DNA from: Staphylococcus condimenti
GTDB lineage: Bacteria > Bacillota > Bacilli > Staphylococcales > Staphylococcaceae
NCBI RefSeq assembly: GCF_001618885.1
Contig: NZ_CP015114.1
Coordinates: 1,674,001-1,738,000 of the forward strand
Direction: 5' to 3'
Length of the DNA: 64,000 bases
Part shown: piece after piece, positions 18,390 to 25,804 of the stretch
Layout: each line of letters starts with the position of its first letter
How positions within the stretch are numbered: position 1 is the first letter of the stretch
The notes under the pieces: model-generated
What the model saw: only the letters and a program-made list of their open reading frames with translations
Databases searched by the model: none
Told to the model about the DNA's origin: nothing
Position numbers and translations under genes: made by a program

Positions 18390-19277
18390 TTATTTAACAA
18401 TATAATGTGCTTGATGTTTTTTATAGTAATCTTTTATAAATTGATAAAGGTTTAAGTCAGCTTCATTTAGCGGTGTATCTTTCAATGTAGAAAGATAGAT
18501 ATTGCTTGAAATGATTAAATTTTTATCCTGCATATAGGGTAATTCTAATTCTTTACACATAGAAGCTGGCAAGAAACAGAAGTTTGTACGTTCTCTTAAT
18601 AAAGTACGTAGAAAATAATCATCTACATAGTTGGAATTATTTATTTTGATATTTTTAGTTTCTAAGAAAGCTTTTAACATTTCGTTATATTCTTTATTAT
18701 GTGATGAAAATAAGAATGATTTATAAATGGAATTGTTATATAGATCATCAGATGTCAACAATCCATCGAATTTATGAGGATAAGTTAATACAATATCTTC
18801 ATCAATTATTTTTTTACATTCGATTTTAGGATGTGTTAATTCTATTGAATTCAAAGCAAAGCTTATATGGTGAGAGAGTAATTTTTGTATAATCTCTCTA
18901 TTTACAGTGATTTCCATATTATATTTGTTTTCAGGATAATTTTTCACGTATTCAGGGAAGATACCTGACATTAAACGTGTGTGTGAAGAAGCAAAATGAA
19001 CAGTTTTTTCTCTGATTGCTGTATTGTTTTGTATTATTTCACTTACACGATCTATTTCATTAAATATTCGATTAACTGACTTAAGCAGTAATTTTCCATT
19101 TTCAGTAAGTACTATATTTCTGCCTTTTTTAATAAACAATTCCGTGTTAAGTTCTTTTTCTAATTTCTTAATCGTCATACTAAGTGCTGGTTGGCTGATA
19201 TATAAATCCTCTGCAGCTTGCGTGTAGTTTAAGGTTTCTGCGACACTTTTAAAATACTTTAAATATAATAGTTCCAT
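18390..19277 (-). CDS. LysR family transcriptional regulator
   Basis: A 295-residue regulator with the N-terminal LysR helix-turn-helix (VAETLNYTQAAEDLYISQPALSMTIKKLEKELNTELFIKKGR) and a C-terminal substrate-binding-like domain from about residue 90. It is divergent from the reductase/decarboxylase pair at 19.4-21.2 kb and is its probable activator. A partly symmetric ATAA-N8-TTAT element lies at 19290-19305 in the intergenic region. Effector unknown. Confidence 0.88.
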   Translation of the reverse strand: MELLYLKYFKSVAETLNYTQAAEDLYISQPALSMTIKKLEKELNTELFIKKGRNIVLTENGKLLLKSVNRIFNEIDRVSEIIQNNTAIREKTVHFASSHTRLMSGIFPEYVKNYPENKYNMEITVNREIIQKLLSHHISFALNSIELTHPKIECKKIIDEDIVLTYPHKFDGLLTSDDLYNNSIYKSFLFSSHNKEYNEMLKAFLETKNIKINNSNYVDDYFLRTLLRERTNFCFLPASMCKELELPYMQDKNLIISSNIYLSTLKDTPLNEADLNLYQFIKDYYKKHQAHYIVK

Positions 19278-19349
19278 ATCAATTCTCCTATAAGCTGTGG
19301 GTTATAGTTCTATCAATTTTATATATTATTATATATAAGTTAGGGGCGT

Positions 19350-19355
19350 TATAAT
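19350..19355 (+). promoter_or_regulatory. Candidate -10 of the reductase/decarboxylase operon
   Basis: TATAAT 22 bases before the start codon with no recognisable -35, as expected if the LysR protein activates it. Confidence 0.45.
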
Positions 19356-19376
19356 AGCATTAAGAGGTGAAGGAAA

Positions 19377-20405
19377 ATGAATATAGCAATTTATGGGGCA
19401 GGTTCATTAGGAACAATTATGGGAGCATTCCTTTCTGAATCTGATGCTGATGTAGATTTAATAGATGTAAACCAAGCACATGTGGATAAACTAAATGAAG
19501 AAGGCGCTCATGTTGTGGGGGCAACAGATTATCGTCATGCGGTACATGCTATTACACCTGATGAAGTCAATAAACGATACGATATAATCTTGCTTTTAAC
19601 AAAACAAGTGTTTAATCAACAAGTCATTCCGAAAGTCAGAGATATTTTGAAATTTAATGGTACAGTTGTATCATTACAAAATGGTATTCCTGAAGAGTTG
19701 ATTCAAGAAGTATTGCCACCAGCTAATATTGTAGCGGGATCTGTAGAGTTCGGAGCAACTTTCGAAGGTCCTGGTGTTTCACGTTTAACAACTGAATTCG
19801 ATACATTTAAAAACAACGCAATTCAAATCGGGGAATTAGATGGAGCAGTTACAGAAAGAACTAGAGCAATTCAAAAAGCATTAGAACCTATCGGCGGTAT
19901 TTCAGTGTCAGATAATTTGCCAGGTACAAAATGGGCTAAATTAATTATTAATAGTGCATTAAGCGGTATGTCTGCTGCAACAAACAGCACATATGGAGAC
20001 GTTATGGATGATCCAATTGGTGCTAAAGCTGCACTATATGCAATGAATGAAGTAGTAAAAGTCGGTAAAAGTAATGGTATAGAGTTTGAAAAACTAAGTA
20101 TATTAGACCCAGAAGCATTTGCGGAAATTACTGATGAAAAAGCACAAATTGAAATAATGAAAGAAACATTGAAAGCTTCAAGATTAATCGAAGCAAGTAT
20201 GCTGCAAGATTTAAGAAAAGGCAGAGCTACTGAAATTAATTATATTAATGGTGCTGTAACTAAAATAGGTAAATTAAACGATGTATCAACTCCAGTAAAT
20301 GATTTAATCGTAGAGATTGTATCTAATGCTCAAAATAACAAAACAGTACCTGACTTTAATGAAAGCATGAATCAATTCAAAACATTATTTGATGAAAACA
20401 AATAA
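19377..20405 (+). CDS. Ketopantoate reductase-like NAD(P)-dependent reductase
   Basis: A 342-residue member of the 2-dehydropantoate 2-reductase family. N-terminal Rossmann motif IAIYGAGSLGTIMGAFL, NGIPEE loop, and the family lysine in GTKWAKLIINSALSGMSA. The length is a little above the usual 290-320. The neighbours (LysR and an acetoacetate-decarboxylase-like protein 14 bases downstream) are not pantothenate genes. It may therefore reduce another 2-keto acid rather than serve as PanE. Function beyond the family is inferred. Confidence 0.82.
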   Translation: MNIAIYGAGSLGTIMGAFLSESDADVDLIDVNQAHVDKLNEEGAHVVGATDYRHAVHAITPDEVNKRYDIILLLTKQVFNQQVIPKVRDILKFNGTVVSLQNGIPEELIQEVLPPANIVAGSVEFGATFEGPGVSRLTTEFDTFKNNAIQIGELDGAVTERTRAIQKALEPIGGISVSDNLPGTKWAKLIINSALSGMSAATNSTYGDVMDDPIGAKAALYAMNEVVKVGKSNGIEFEKLSILDPEAFAEITDEKAQIEIMKETLKASRLIEASMLQDLRKGRATEINYINGAVTKIGKLNDVSTPVNDLIVEIVSNAQNNKTVPDFNESMNQFKTLFDENK

Positions 20406-20419
20406 TTAAGGAGTGAAGC

Positions 20420-21157
20420 ATGATGGATAAAGAACAAGTTAAAAATATATCAGCAACACCGATTAATGCACCTGTCTTCCCGATGACAGAAATTAAGTTC
20501 AAAAATAGAGAATATCTCAATATTATTTATGAAACAGATCGAGAAGCCCTAGAAGAGGTTGTACCTGAACCGTTAAAGGTGACAAGCAATCGTATTAAAT
20601 TTGAAGTTATCAATATGCCGGACAGTACTGGATTAGGAAGTTATAAAGAAGCGGGGCATGTGATACCCGTTGAATATAACGGTGAAAAAGGTGAATTTTA
20701 TCTGTCCATGTATGTTAGTAATCAAGCAGCAATTGCAAGTGGTAGAGAGGTTGCAGCCTTCCCTAAAAAAGCCGGCAATCCGGATTTGTTTGTAGATAAC
20801 GATACACTTGTTGGAACGCTTGATTATAACTCTTTACGTGTTGCACAAGCTACAATGGCTTATAAATATTATAAAATGACAGATGAAGAAGCATTAGCAG
20901 ATGTTACTGCACCTCAATTCATGTTGAAGTCTGTTAGAGATTATGATGGCAGTTTATTACGTTGTGAGTTAACTAGAAGTCAAATTACAGATATTAAATT
21001 GAAAGAAGCATATAGTGGACCAGCTCGTTTACAATTATTTGAACATGTGATGGCGCCACTTGCAGATTTCCCTGTAAGAAAAATTGTAGATGCTCATCAC
21101 ATTCTTGCTGATTTAACATTAGGACAACCAAGTCCAATTTATGATTACTTGAAATAA
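20420..21157 (+). CDS. Acetoacetate decarboxylase family protein
   Basis: A 245-residue protein of the ADC family. The Schiff-base region GREVAAFPKKAGNPD keeps the adjacent lysine pair found in acetoacetate decarboxylase. The VIPVEYNGEKGEFYLSMYVSN strand and C-terminal VRKIVDAHHILADLTLG also fit. It may decarboxylate acetoacetate or a related keto acid, or act as an aldolase/dehydratase as some ADC-fold enzymes do. It follows the reductase by 14 bases and ends at a terminator, so the two form one LysR-controlled unit. Two start ATGs (20420, 20423) are possible behind AAGGAG. Confidence 0.85.
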   Translation: MMDKEQVKNISATPINAPVFPMTEIKFKNREYLNIIYETDREALEEVVPEPLKVTSNRIKFEVINMPDSTGLGSYKEAGHVIPVEYNGEKGEFYLSMYVSNQAAIASGREVAAFPKKAGNPDLFVDNDTLVGTLDYNSLRVAQATMAYKYYKMTDEEALADVTAPQFMLKSVRDYDGSLLRCELTRSQITDIKLKEAYSGPARLQLFEHVMAPLADFPVRKIVDAHHILADLTLGQPSPIYDYLK

Positions 21158-21179
21158 AAAATGAAGCAACTTAAATAGT

Positions 21180-21213
21180 GAACCTGTACTTTTTCAGTGC
21201 AGGTTCTTTTTTT
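21180..21213 (+). terminator. Intrinsic terminator after the decarboxylase gene
   Basis: GAACCTGTACT / AGTGCAGGTTC stem followed by T7. Confidence 0.93.
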
Positions 21214-21275
21214 ATAGAAAAGGCATGGATAGGTTTATTTTATATATCTGCACACAAATGCATTTCTTCACAAAT

Positions 21276-21304
21276 TTGACAATCACTAAAGTGAAATAGA
21301 TAAT
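21276..21304 (+). promoter_or_regulatory. SigA-type promoter of the eutW-eutV operon
   Basis: Perfect -35 TTGACA (21276-21281), 17-base spacer, GATAAT -10 (21299-21304). Transcription should begin near 21311. Confidence 0.75.
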
Positions 21305-21457
21305 AGTATATAATTATGAATAATCAAAATATTCTAATCTTTGCACTTTTAGGAATGATGCGATATAGAAAATGTTCGAGAAATATGTAAACAACACACA
21401 GATTTAACTGAAGATGAAATTAAAGAAATTGAAGAATTATCGAAACACTTACCAATT

Positions 21458-22783
21458 ATGGCAAATCTTAATAAGTCAAGTATTTTTATCGATTGTCCTA
21501 CTAAAAGCAACAATCATATTATTGTAGTAGCAGAAGCCATGCCAGATCGAAATGATGTGTTATATCATAATTCTGTCATTAAACAAAATGCTTATGAAAG
21601 ATTTGAACCGGGTGTATTCGAAGTTTTTAAAACTAAGAAAAGCGTATATCATCATAGAGGTATGTCTCAAGAAGGCAAAGTGATTGAACAAAATGTCACG
21701 CCTATTATTTACAATAATAGAGTGATTGCTGCATTAATTATGGAAAAAGACATCAGTAACCAATTGCTTGAGGAAAATAAAATGAAAGCATTGACTGAAG
21801 CGACTTATACGTTGAGTCAAATCGTATCACATCCTAGTGAAAAACAGCTATTTTTCTCAGATATGATTGATGAAAGCTTGTTTGATATCGATCAAGATTT
21901 GATTATCCGTTATTTTAATTTAACAGCAGAAAAGTTAGTGAAAGATATTGTAGGTATTGATTGTAAGATGGGGCTTTCCTTCGTCGAGTTGTTTCCTAAC
22001 ATAGAAGAAATGTTAACAGATGGACAAGTAATCACAATTAAAGAACGAAAACTGCAAGGTCACTACTTTCAAGTAAAGTGTATTCGATTATTTGATGATT
22101 TAGGTAATGTATCAGGGCACATCATCATGTTACATGACATCACTGACTTAAAGGAAAAGGAGAAAGAGCTTGTTTCTAAATCTGTTGCACTTCGTGAAGT
22201 GCATCACCGCGTAAAAAACAATCTTCAAACAGTTGCGAGCTTATTAAGGCTACAAATGCGCCGGGGCATACCTGATGAAAGCAAACATTATTTTGAAGAA
22301 AGTTTAAATAGAATCCTTAGTATTGCATCAGTATATGAAGTGATATTAGATGGTGCATATGCCGATCAGGTTGATATTGGCAAATTGATTATTAAAATCG
22401 GGGATATGCTTGTAAGCACGGGAAACACGCAACGCTTACATATTCATTATGACATCCAAGAATCTTTTTATCTTCCATCTAACATTGCAGTATCAGTCGC
22501 TTTGGTTGCTAATGAGTTAATTACAAATTGTGTCACGCATGCTTTTAATCACCAAGAAGAAGGTCATATTGATGTTGTTTTTGGAAAAAATAATAAAACT
22601 GGGAAATTAGTATTGATGGTGCAAGATGATGGTCAGAAAGAACAAGGAGAGTATAAGCAATCGTTTGGACTAAATATCATAAATACAATTACTGAGAATG
22701 ATTTAGAAGGAAAATTTACGATTGACCGCAATCATCTCGGCACTTTGGGAAAGGTGGTATTTGATGATTGGGGGAGTCACTAA
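21458..22783 (+). CDS. eutW: EutW/PdtaS-type sensor histidine kinase
   Basis: Soluble kinase with a GAF-like N-terminal sensor, a PAS domain (about residues 145-240), a HisKA_2 phosphoacceptor (LREVHHRVKNNLQTVASLLRLQ, histidine near 248) and a HATPase (NELITNCVTHAF, QDDG). The kinase pairs with an ANTAR regulator one base downstream, as EutW pairs with EutV in enterococci and Listeria. The first ATG is 21458, but it has no ribosome site. The frame stays open back to 21359, encoding DIENVREICKQHTDLTEDEI, which is the usual N-terminus of this family, with no ATG, GTG or TTG. The true start is therefore unclear (see findings). No membrane segment, so it senses a cytoplasmic signal, presumably ethanolamine. 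Confidence 0.85.
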   Translation: MANLNKSSIFIDCPTKSNNHIIVVAEAMPDRNDVLYHNSVIKQNAYERFEPGVFEVFKTKKSVYHHRGMSQEGKVIEQNVTPIIYNNRVIAALIMEKDISNQLLEENKMKALTEATYTLSQIVSHPSEKQLFFSDMIDESLFDIDQDLIIRYFNLTAEKLVKDIVGIDCKMGLSFVELFPNIEEMLTDGQVITIKERKLQGHYFQVKCIRLFDDLGNVSGHIIMLHDITDLKEKEKELVSKSVALREVHHRVKNNLQTVASLLRLQMRRGIPDESKHYFEESLNRILSIASVYEVILDGAYADQVDIGKLIIKIGDMLVSTGNTQRLHIHYDIQESFYLPSNIAVSVALVANELITNCVTHAFNHQEEGHIDVVFGKNNKTGKLVLMVQDDGQKEQGEYKQSFGLNIINTITENDLEGKFTIDRNHLGTLGKVVFDDWGSH

Positions 22784-22784
22784 A

Positions 22785-23354
22785 TTGAAAAAAATTATTG
22801 TTGCTGAAGATGATTCGATTGTACGTTTAGATATTGTTGAAATGCTGAAAGACGCAGGCTATGATGTTACTTCGGCTGTGGGAAATGGAGAAAAAGCAAT
22901 TGAGCTGAATGAAAAAGAAAAACCGGATTTAATTATTATGGATATTAAGATGCCGAAACTAAATGGCTTAAAAGCAAGTAAGATTATCAGTCAGCGCCAT
23001 AATGTACCTATCTTAATCGTATCTGCATTCAGCCAAAGTGAATATATTGAACAAGCTAAAGATGCTAATATTGTAGGATATATCATCAAACCTATTTCAG
23101 AATCTCAGTTATTAACTGCGGTTGAAATTGCTTTAGCACAATCTGTGAAAATGTCTGCACTTAGACAAGAGTCGAATTCAGCGAAAGAAGAAGTTGAAAA
23201 TCGCAAGCTCATAGAGAAAGCAAAAGGATTGTTGATGTCTGAAATGAAATTAAATGAAGAAGCTGCTTACCAAAAATTACGCAAACTGAGTATGAATCAT
23301 CATATTTCGATGGAGAAAGTAGCAGCAAAAGTTATTAAGCAGTTGACCAAATGA
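22785..23354 (+). CDS. eutV: EutV-type response regulator with ANTAR RNA-binding domain
   Basis: A 189-residue protein. The receiver domain (residues 1-120) has the acidic pocket EDD and phospho-acceptor aspartate in IIMDIKMPKLNG. The ANTAR domain (about 125-185) reads NRKLIEKAKGLLMSEMKLNEEAAYQKLRKLSMNHHISM. ANTAR proteins bind paired hairpins in nascent RNA and prevent termination. The frame reaches back to 22722, but GGGGGAG at 22770-22775 selects the TTG at 22785, one base after the kinase stop. Two fitting RNA targets exist in this window, before eutH and before the aldehyde dehydrogenase operon. Confidence 0.9.
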   Translation: MKKIIVAEDDSIVRLDIVEMLKDAGYDVTSAVGNGEKAIELNEKEKPDLIIMDIKMPKLNGLKASKIISQRHNVPILIVSAFSQSEYIEQAKDANIVGYIIKPISESQLLTAVEIALAQSVKMSALRQESNSAKEEVENRKLIEKAKGLLMSEMKLNEEAAYQKLRKLSMNHHISMEKVAAKVIKQLTK

Positions 23355-23359
23355 TATAA

Positions 23360-23428
23360 ATTATAAAAGTGAATAATATTTGAAGCAAAGATGCTTACAT
23401 TAACCGGGAGGTTTGTAGGCATCTTTTT
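23360..23428 (+). promoter_or_regulatory. ANTAR-type antitermination element in the eutH leader
   Basis: P1 candidate: 23360-23377, five-pair stem around loop AAAGTG (23366-23371) with a closing A-A mismatch. P2: 23383-23396, stem AAGC/GCTT with hexaloop AAAGAT, having A at position 1 and G at position 4. The loop and 3' half of P2 are also the 5' arm of a terminator (23387-23399 pairing with 23414-23426, then a U run). P2 and the terminator are mutually exclusive, as required for EutV-mediated antitermination. Confidence 0.75.
23387..23428 (+). terminator. Conditional terminator between eutV and eutH
   Basis: Thirteen-pair outer stem (AAAGATGCTTACA / TGTAGGCATCTTT), inner AACC/GGTT pair with GGGA loop, then T5. 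Part of the antitermination element. Confidence 0.9.
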
Positions 23429-23519
23429 GCATTTTAGGAGGTGGTTTTAAAAAAGTGTATCCGAGAATTGAAACAATATTATTTTTAATAAACTCATCGA
23501 TTTAATGGGGGAATGCTTT

Positions 23520-24803
23520 ATGGAACATATTGGTACAGTAATCATATATATCATCATGATTTGTGCAGTATTAGGTGCTTTTGGGGCAATCAGGAATCCT
23601 GAGGTCGGAATCGGTAAAGAATTTATGGAAGGGATATTTACAATTGGTCCTATCTTTGCTAATTCAGCAGGGATTATGGCTTCTATTCCATTTATTTCAC
23701 GTTTTATTGAGCAGGTATTCGGGCCATTATTTCATAAAATAGGGGCTGATCCAGCCATTGCTGCAACTTCAATCTTAGCCACGGATATGGGTGGATACCA
23801 GTTAGCAAATGTCTTAAAAGAAAGTTATGAAGGATGGATTATGGCAATGATTGTAGGTTTCATGGCAGGAGCTACAATTGTATTTTCTATTCCTTTAGGG
23901 TTGCCAATGTTAGAAAAAAGAGATCATAAATATATGGCATTAGGGATATTATCTGGATTGCTAGCAATTCCTTTTGGTGTATTTATTTCTACATTTATTA
24001 TGATTATGAGTCATGTAAAAATAAGAACAACTATAGAAACAGTAGGTGCAGCTACACATGTATTTTCAATTAGTTTTTCAACAGTGTTGTTGAATTTATT
24101 GCCACTACTCATTTTTGTTGTCGTCACAGCAGCAGGTTTATATTTCTTCTCAGATATTATGATTAAAGGATTTATCATTTTCGGTAAAATTTTAGATGTC
24201 TGTATTAAACTCGTCTTTGTATTCTCAGTGGTACAGATTTTTACTGGATTTTTCACAAATGTATTTGGTGTATGGGGATTTGATCCCATCATGGCAGATG
24301 ATAAAGATAAATTCAGAGCTTTGGAAAATGCTGGGAATATCGCAATTATGCTTTCAGGAGCATTTCCGATGGTTTACTTAATTAGAAAATACTTTTCAAA
24401 TGCTTTAACACGATTTGGACAAAAAGTAGGATTGAGTGAAGTGGGAAGTGCTGGGATTATTGCTACAATGGCTAATATTTTAGCAATGTTTAAATTGGTT
24501 AAAGATATGCCCCCAAAAGATAAAGTTATTAATATTTCTTTTGGTGTATGTTCAGCTTTCTTGCTTGGAGACCATCTCTCTTACACCGCTAATTTCCAAC
24601 CAAATTTAATCCCAGCAGTCATGATTGGTAAATTCAGTGCAGGACTCATTGCTATCGGGTTTGCTTATCTCTTATGTTTGCCTAAAGCAAGAAAATTGGA
24701 AGAAATTGATCGACGTGCAGGTATTATTAAACCTGATGAATATTTAGAAGAAGAAGCAATTGAACGCGGTGAAGCAGTTCCAGAAACAGAATCTAAAATA
24801 TAA
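23520..24803 (+). CDS. eutH: Ethanolamine transporter EutH
   Basis: A 427-residue membrane protein with about 10-11 hydrophobic segments. The N-terminal IIMICAVLGAFGAIRNPEVGIGKEFMEGIFTIGPIFANSAGIMASIPFI, the ILATDMGGYQLA motif and GDHLSYTANFQPNLIPAVMIGKF are characteristic of EutH, which lets ethanolamine into the cell. The frame begins at 23505, but GGGGGA at 23507-23512 sits 8 bases before the ATG at 23520. It is separated from eutV by the ANTAR-type terminator, so expression should need phosphorylated EutV. No EutB/EutC lyase or shell gene follows. Confidence 0.93.
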   Translation: MEHIGTVIIYIIMICAVLGAFGAIRNPEVGIGKEFMEGIFTIGPIFANSAGIMASIPFISRFIEQVFGPLFHKIGADPAIAATSILATDMGGYQLANVLKESYEGWIMAMIVGFMAGATIVFSIPLGLPMLEKRDHKYMALGILSGLLAIPFGVFISTFIMIMSHVKIRTTIETVGAATHVFSISFSTVLLNLLPLLIFVVVTAAGLYFFSDIMIKGFIIFGKILDVCIKLVFVFSVVQIFTGFFTNVFGVWGFDPIMADDKDKFRALENAGNIAIMLSGAFPMVYLIRKYFSNALTRFGQKVGLSEVGSAGIIATMANILAMFKLVKDMPPKDKVINISFGVCSAFLLGDHLSYTANFQPNLIPAVMIGKFSAGLIAIGFAYLLCLPKARKLEEIDRRAGIIKPDEYLEEEAIERGEAVPETESKI

Positions 24804-24815
24804 ATTCAATCTATC

Positions 24816-24862
24816 AAAACTGCTTAAGCATCATTTATTTAATTTTGTTAGGCAGTTTTAAT
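24816..24862 (+). terminator. First terminator after eutH
   Basis: Twelve-pair stem AAAACTGCTTAA / TTAGGCAGTTTT with one G-U pair and a long loop. Confidence 0.65.
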
Positions 24863-24895
24863 AGAGATAACAAGGCTATAAACTATAAAACAAAT

Positions 24896-24934
24896 TAAAA
24901 CAGAGCTGAAGGGAGTTGATCAGCTCTGTTTTAA
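24896..24934. terminator. Bidirectional terminator between eutH and the enzyme operon
   Basis: Perfect AACAGAGCTGA / TCAGCTCTGTT stem flanked by A and T runs; serves two convergent transcripts. Confidence 0.93.
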
Positions 24935-24988
24935 TTTAGGTTTGTTTATTTTATTTAGGAAGGTTTTAGGAGTAATTTCAGGTTATTC

Positions 24989-25756
24989 TTAGAAATAATT
25001 AGCAGTTATACCACCATCTACATTAATATTTGCCCCATTTGTCCAATTTGATTCATCTGAAGCAAGATAGATGGCACAATTGACAATATCTTCAGGTTTG
25101 CCGAAACGTCCTGCAGGTTGGCGGCCTAGACGGACTGCTTTGGCTTCTTCATCAGATACAAGCCATTCCATTAATAAAGGTGTTTCTATAGGGCCTGGGC
25201 TGATAGCATTGGTTCTGATACCTTTAGGTCGGAATTGAATAGCTAATGATTTTGTTAATGCGACTACCGCCCCTTTAGATGCAGTATAGGCATCCTGAGG
25301 AACCGAACAACCCATTTGAGCTACAAAAGAAGCAATATTAATAATAGATCCGGATTCTTGTTTTTCCATAACTGGAATAACATATTTTGTCATCAAGAAA
25401 ATACCTTTAACATTGATATTCATCACTAAGTCCCAAACTGTTTGATCAGTATTGATAACAGAGTTGTCAGCCTCAGGCATTACGCCTGCATTATTGTATA
25501 ACACATCAATACGGCCATATTCTTCAACAACGTTGTCTACTGCGTTTTTTACAGCATCTTCATCAATAATATCGACCTCATAGAAAGAGGCTTCACCACC
25601 ATCTTGCTTGATTTGATTCACAACTTGTTTTCCTGCTTTTTGATCTCTTTCAAATACAGCAACTTTCGCACCTTCTTTAGAAAACATCTCTGCTGCGACC
25701 TTACCCATGCCACCGCCGGCACCTGTTATAATACATACTTTATCTTTTAATCTCAT
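24989..25756 (-). CDS. Short-chain dehydrogenase/reductase, last gene of the eut enzyme operon
   Basis: A 255-residue SDR: cofactor motif TGAGGGMGKVAAEMF, DVDI-type segment, NNAGVM, and the catalytic YTASK with the upstream serine in NIASFVAQMG. FERD after strand 2 suggests NAD preference. The frame extends to 25780, but AAGGAGG lies 8 bases before the ATG at 25756. It is third in an operon with an aldehyde dehydrogenase and a glutamine-synthetase-like ligase. It is the natural candidate to oxidise the hydroxyl of gamma-glutamylethanolamide to the aldehyde. That reaction is inferred from context. Confidence 0.85.
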   Translation of the reverse strand: MRLKDKVCIITGAGGGMGKVAAEMFSKEGAKVAVFERDQKAGKQVVNQIKQDGGEASFYEVDIIDEDAVKNAVDNVVEEYGRIDVLYNNAGVMPEADNSVINTDQTVWDLVMNINVKGIFLMTKYVIPVMEKQESGSIINIASFVAQMGCSVPQDAYTASKGAVVALTKSLAIQFRPKGIRTNAISPGPIETPLLMEWLVSDEEAKAVRLGRQPAGRFGKPEDIVNCAIYLASDESNWTNGANINVDGGITANYF

Positions 25757-25804
25757 ATGAATAGCCTCCTTAATAATCAATGTTGAAATTTATATAGAAA
25801 AAAC

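Noticed and set aside
24011..24292. 93-codon minus-strand frame inside eutH
   Set aside because: Shadow of a clearly coding gene; composition is the reverse complement of membrane-helix codons.
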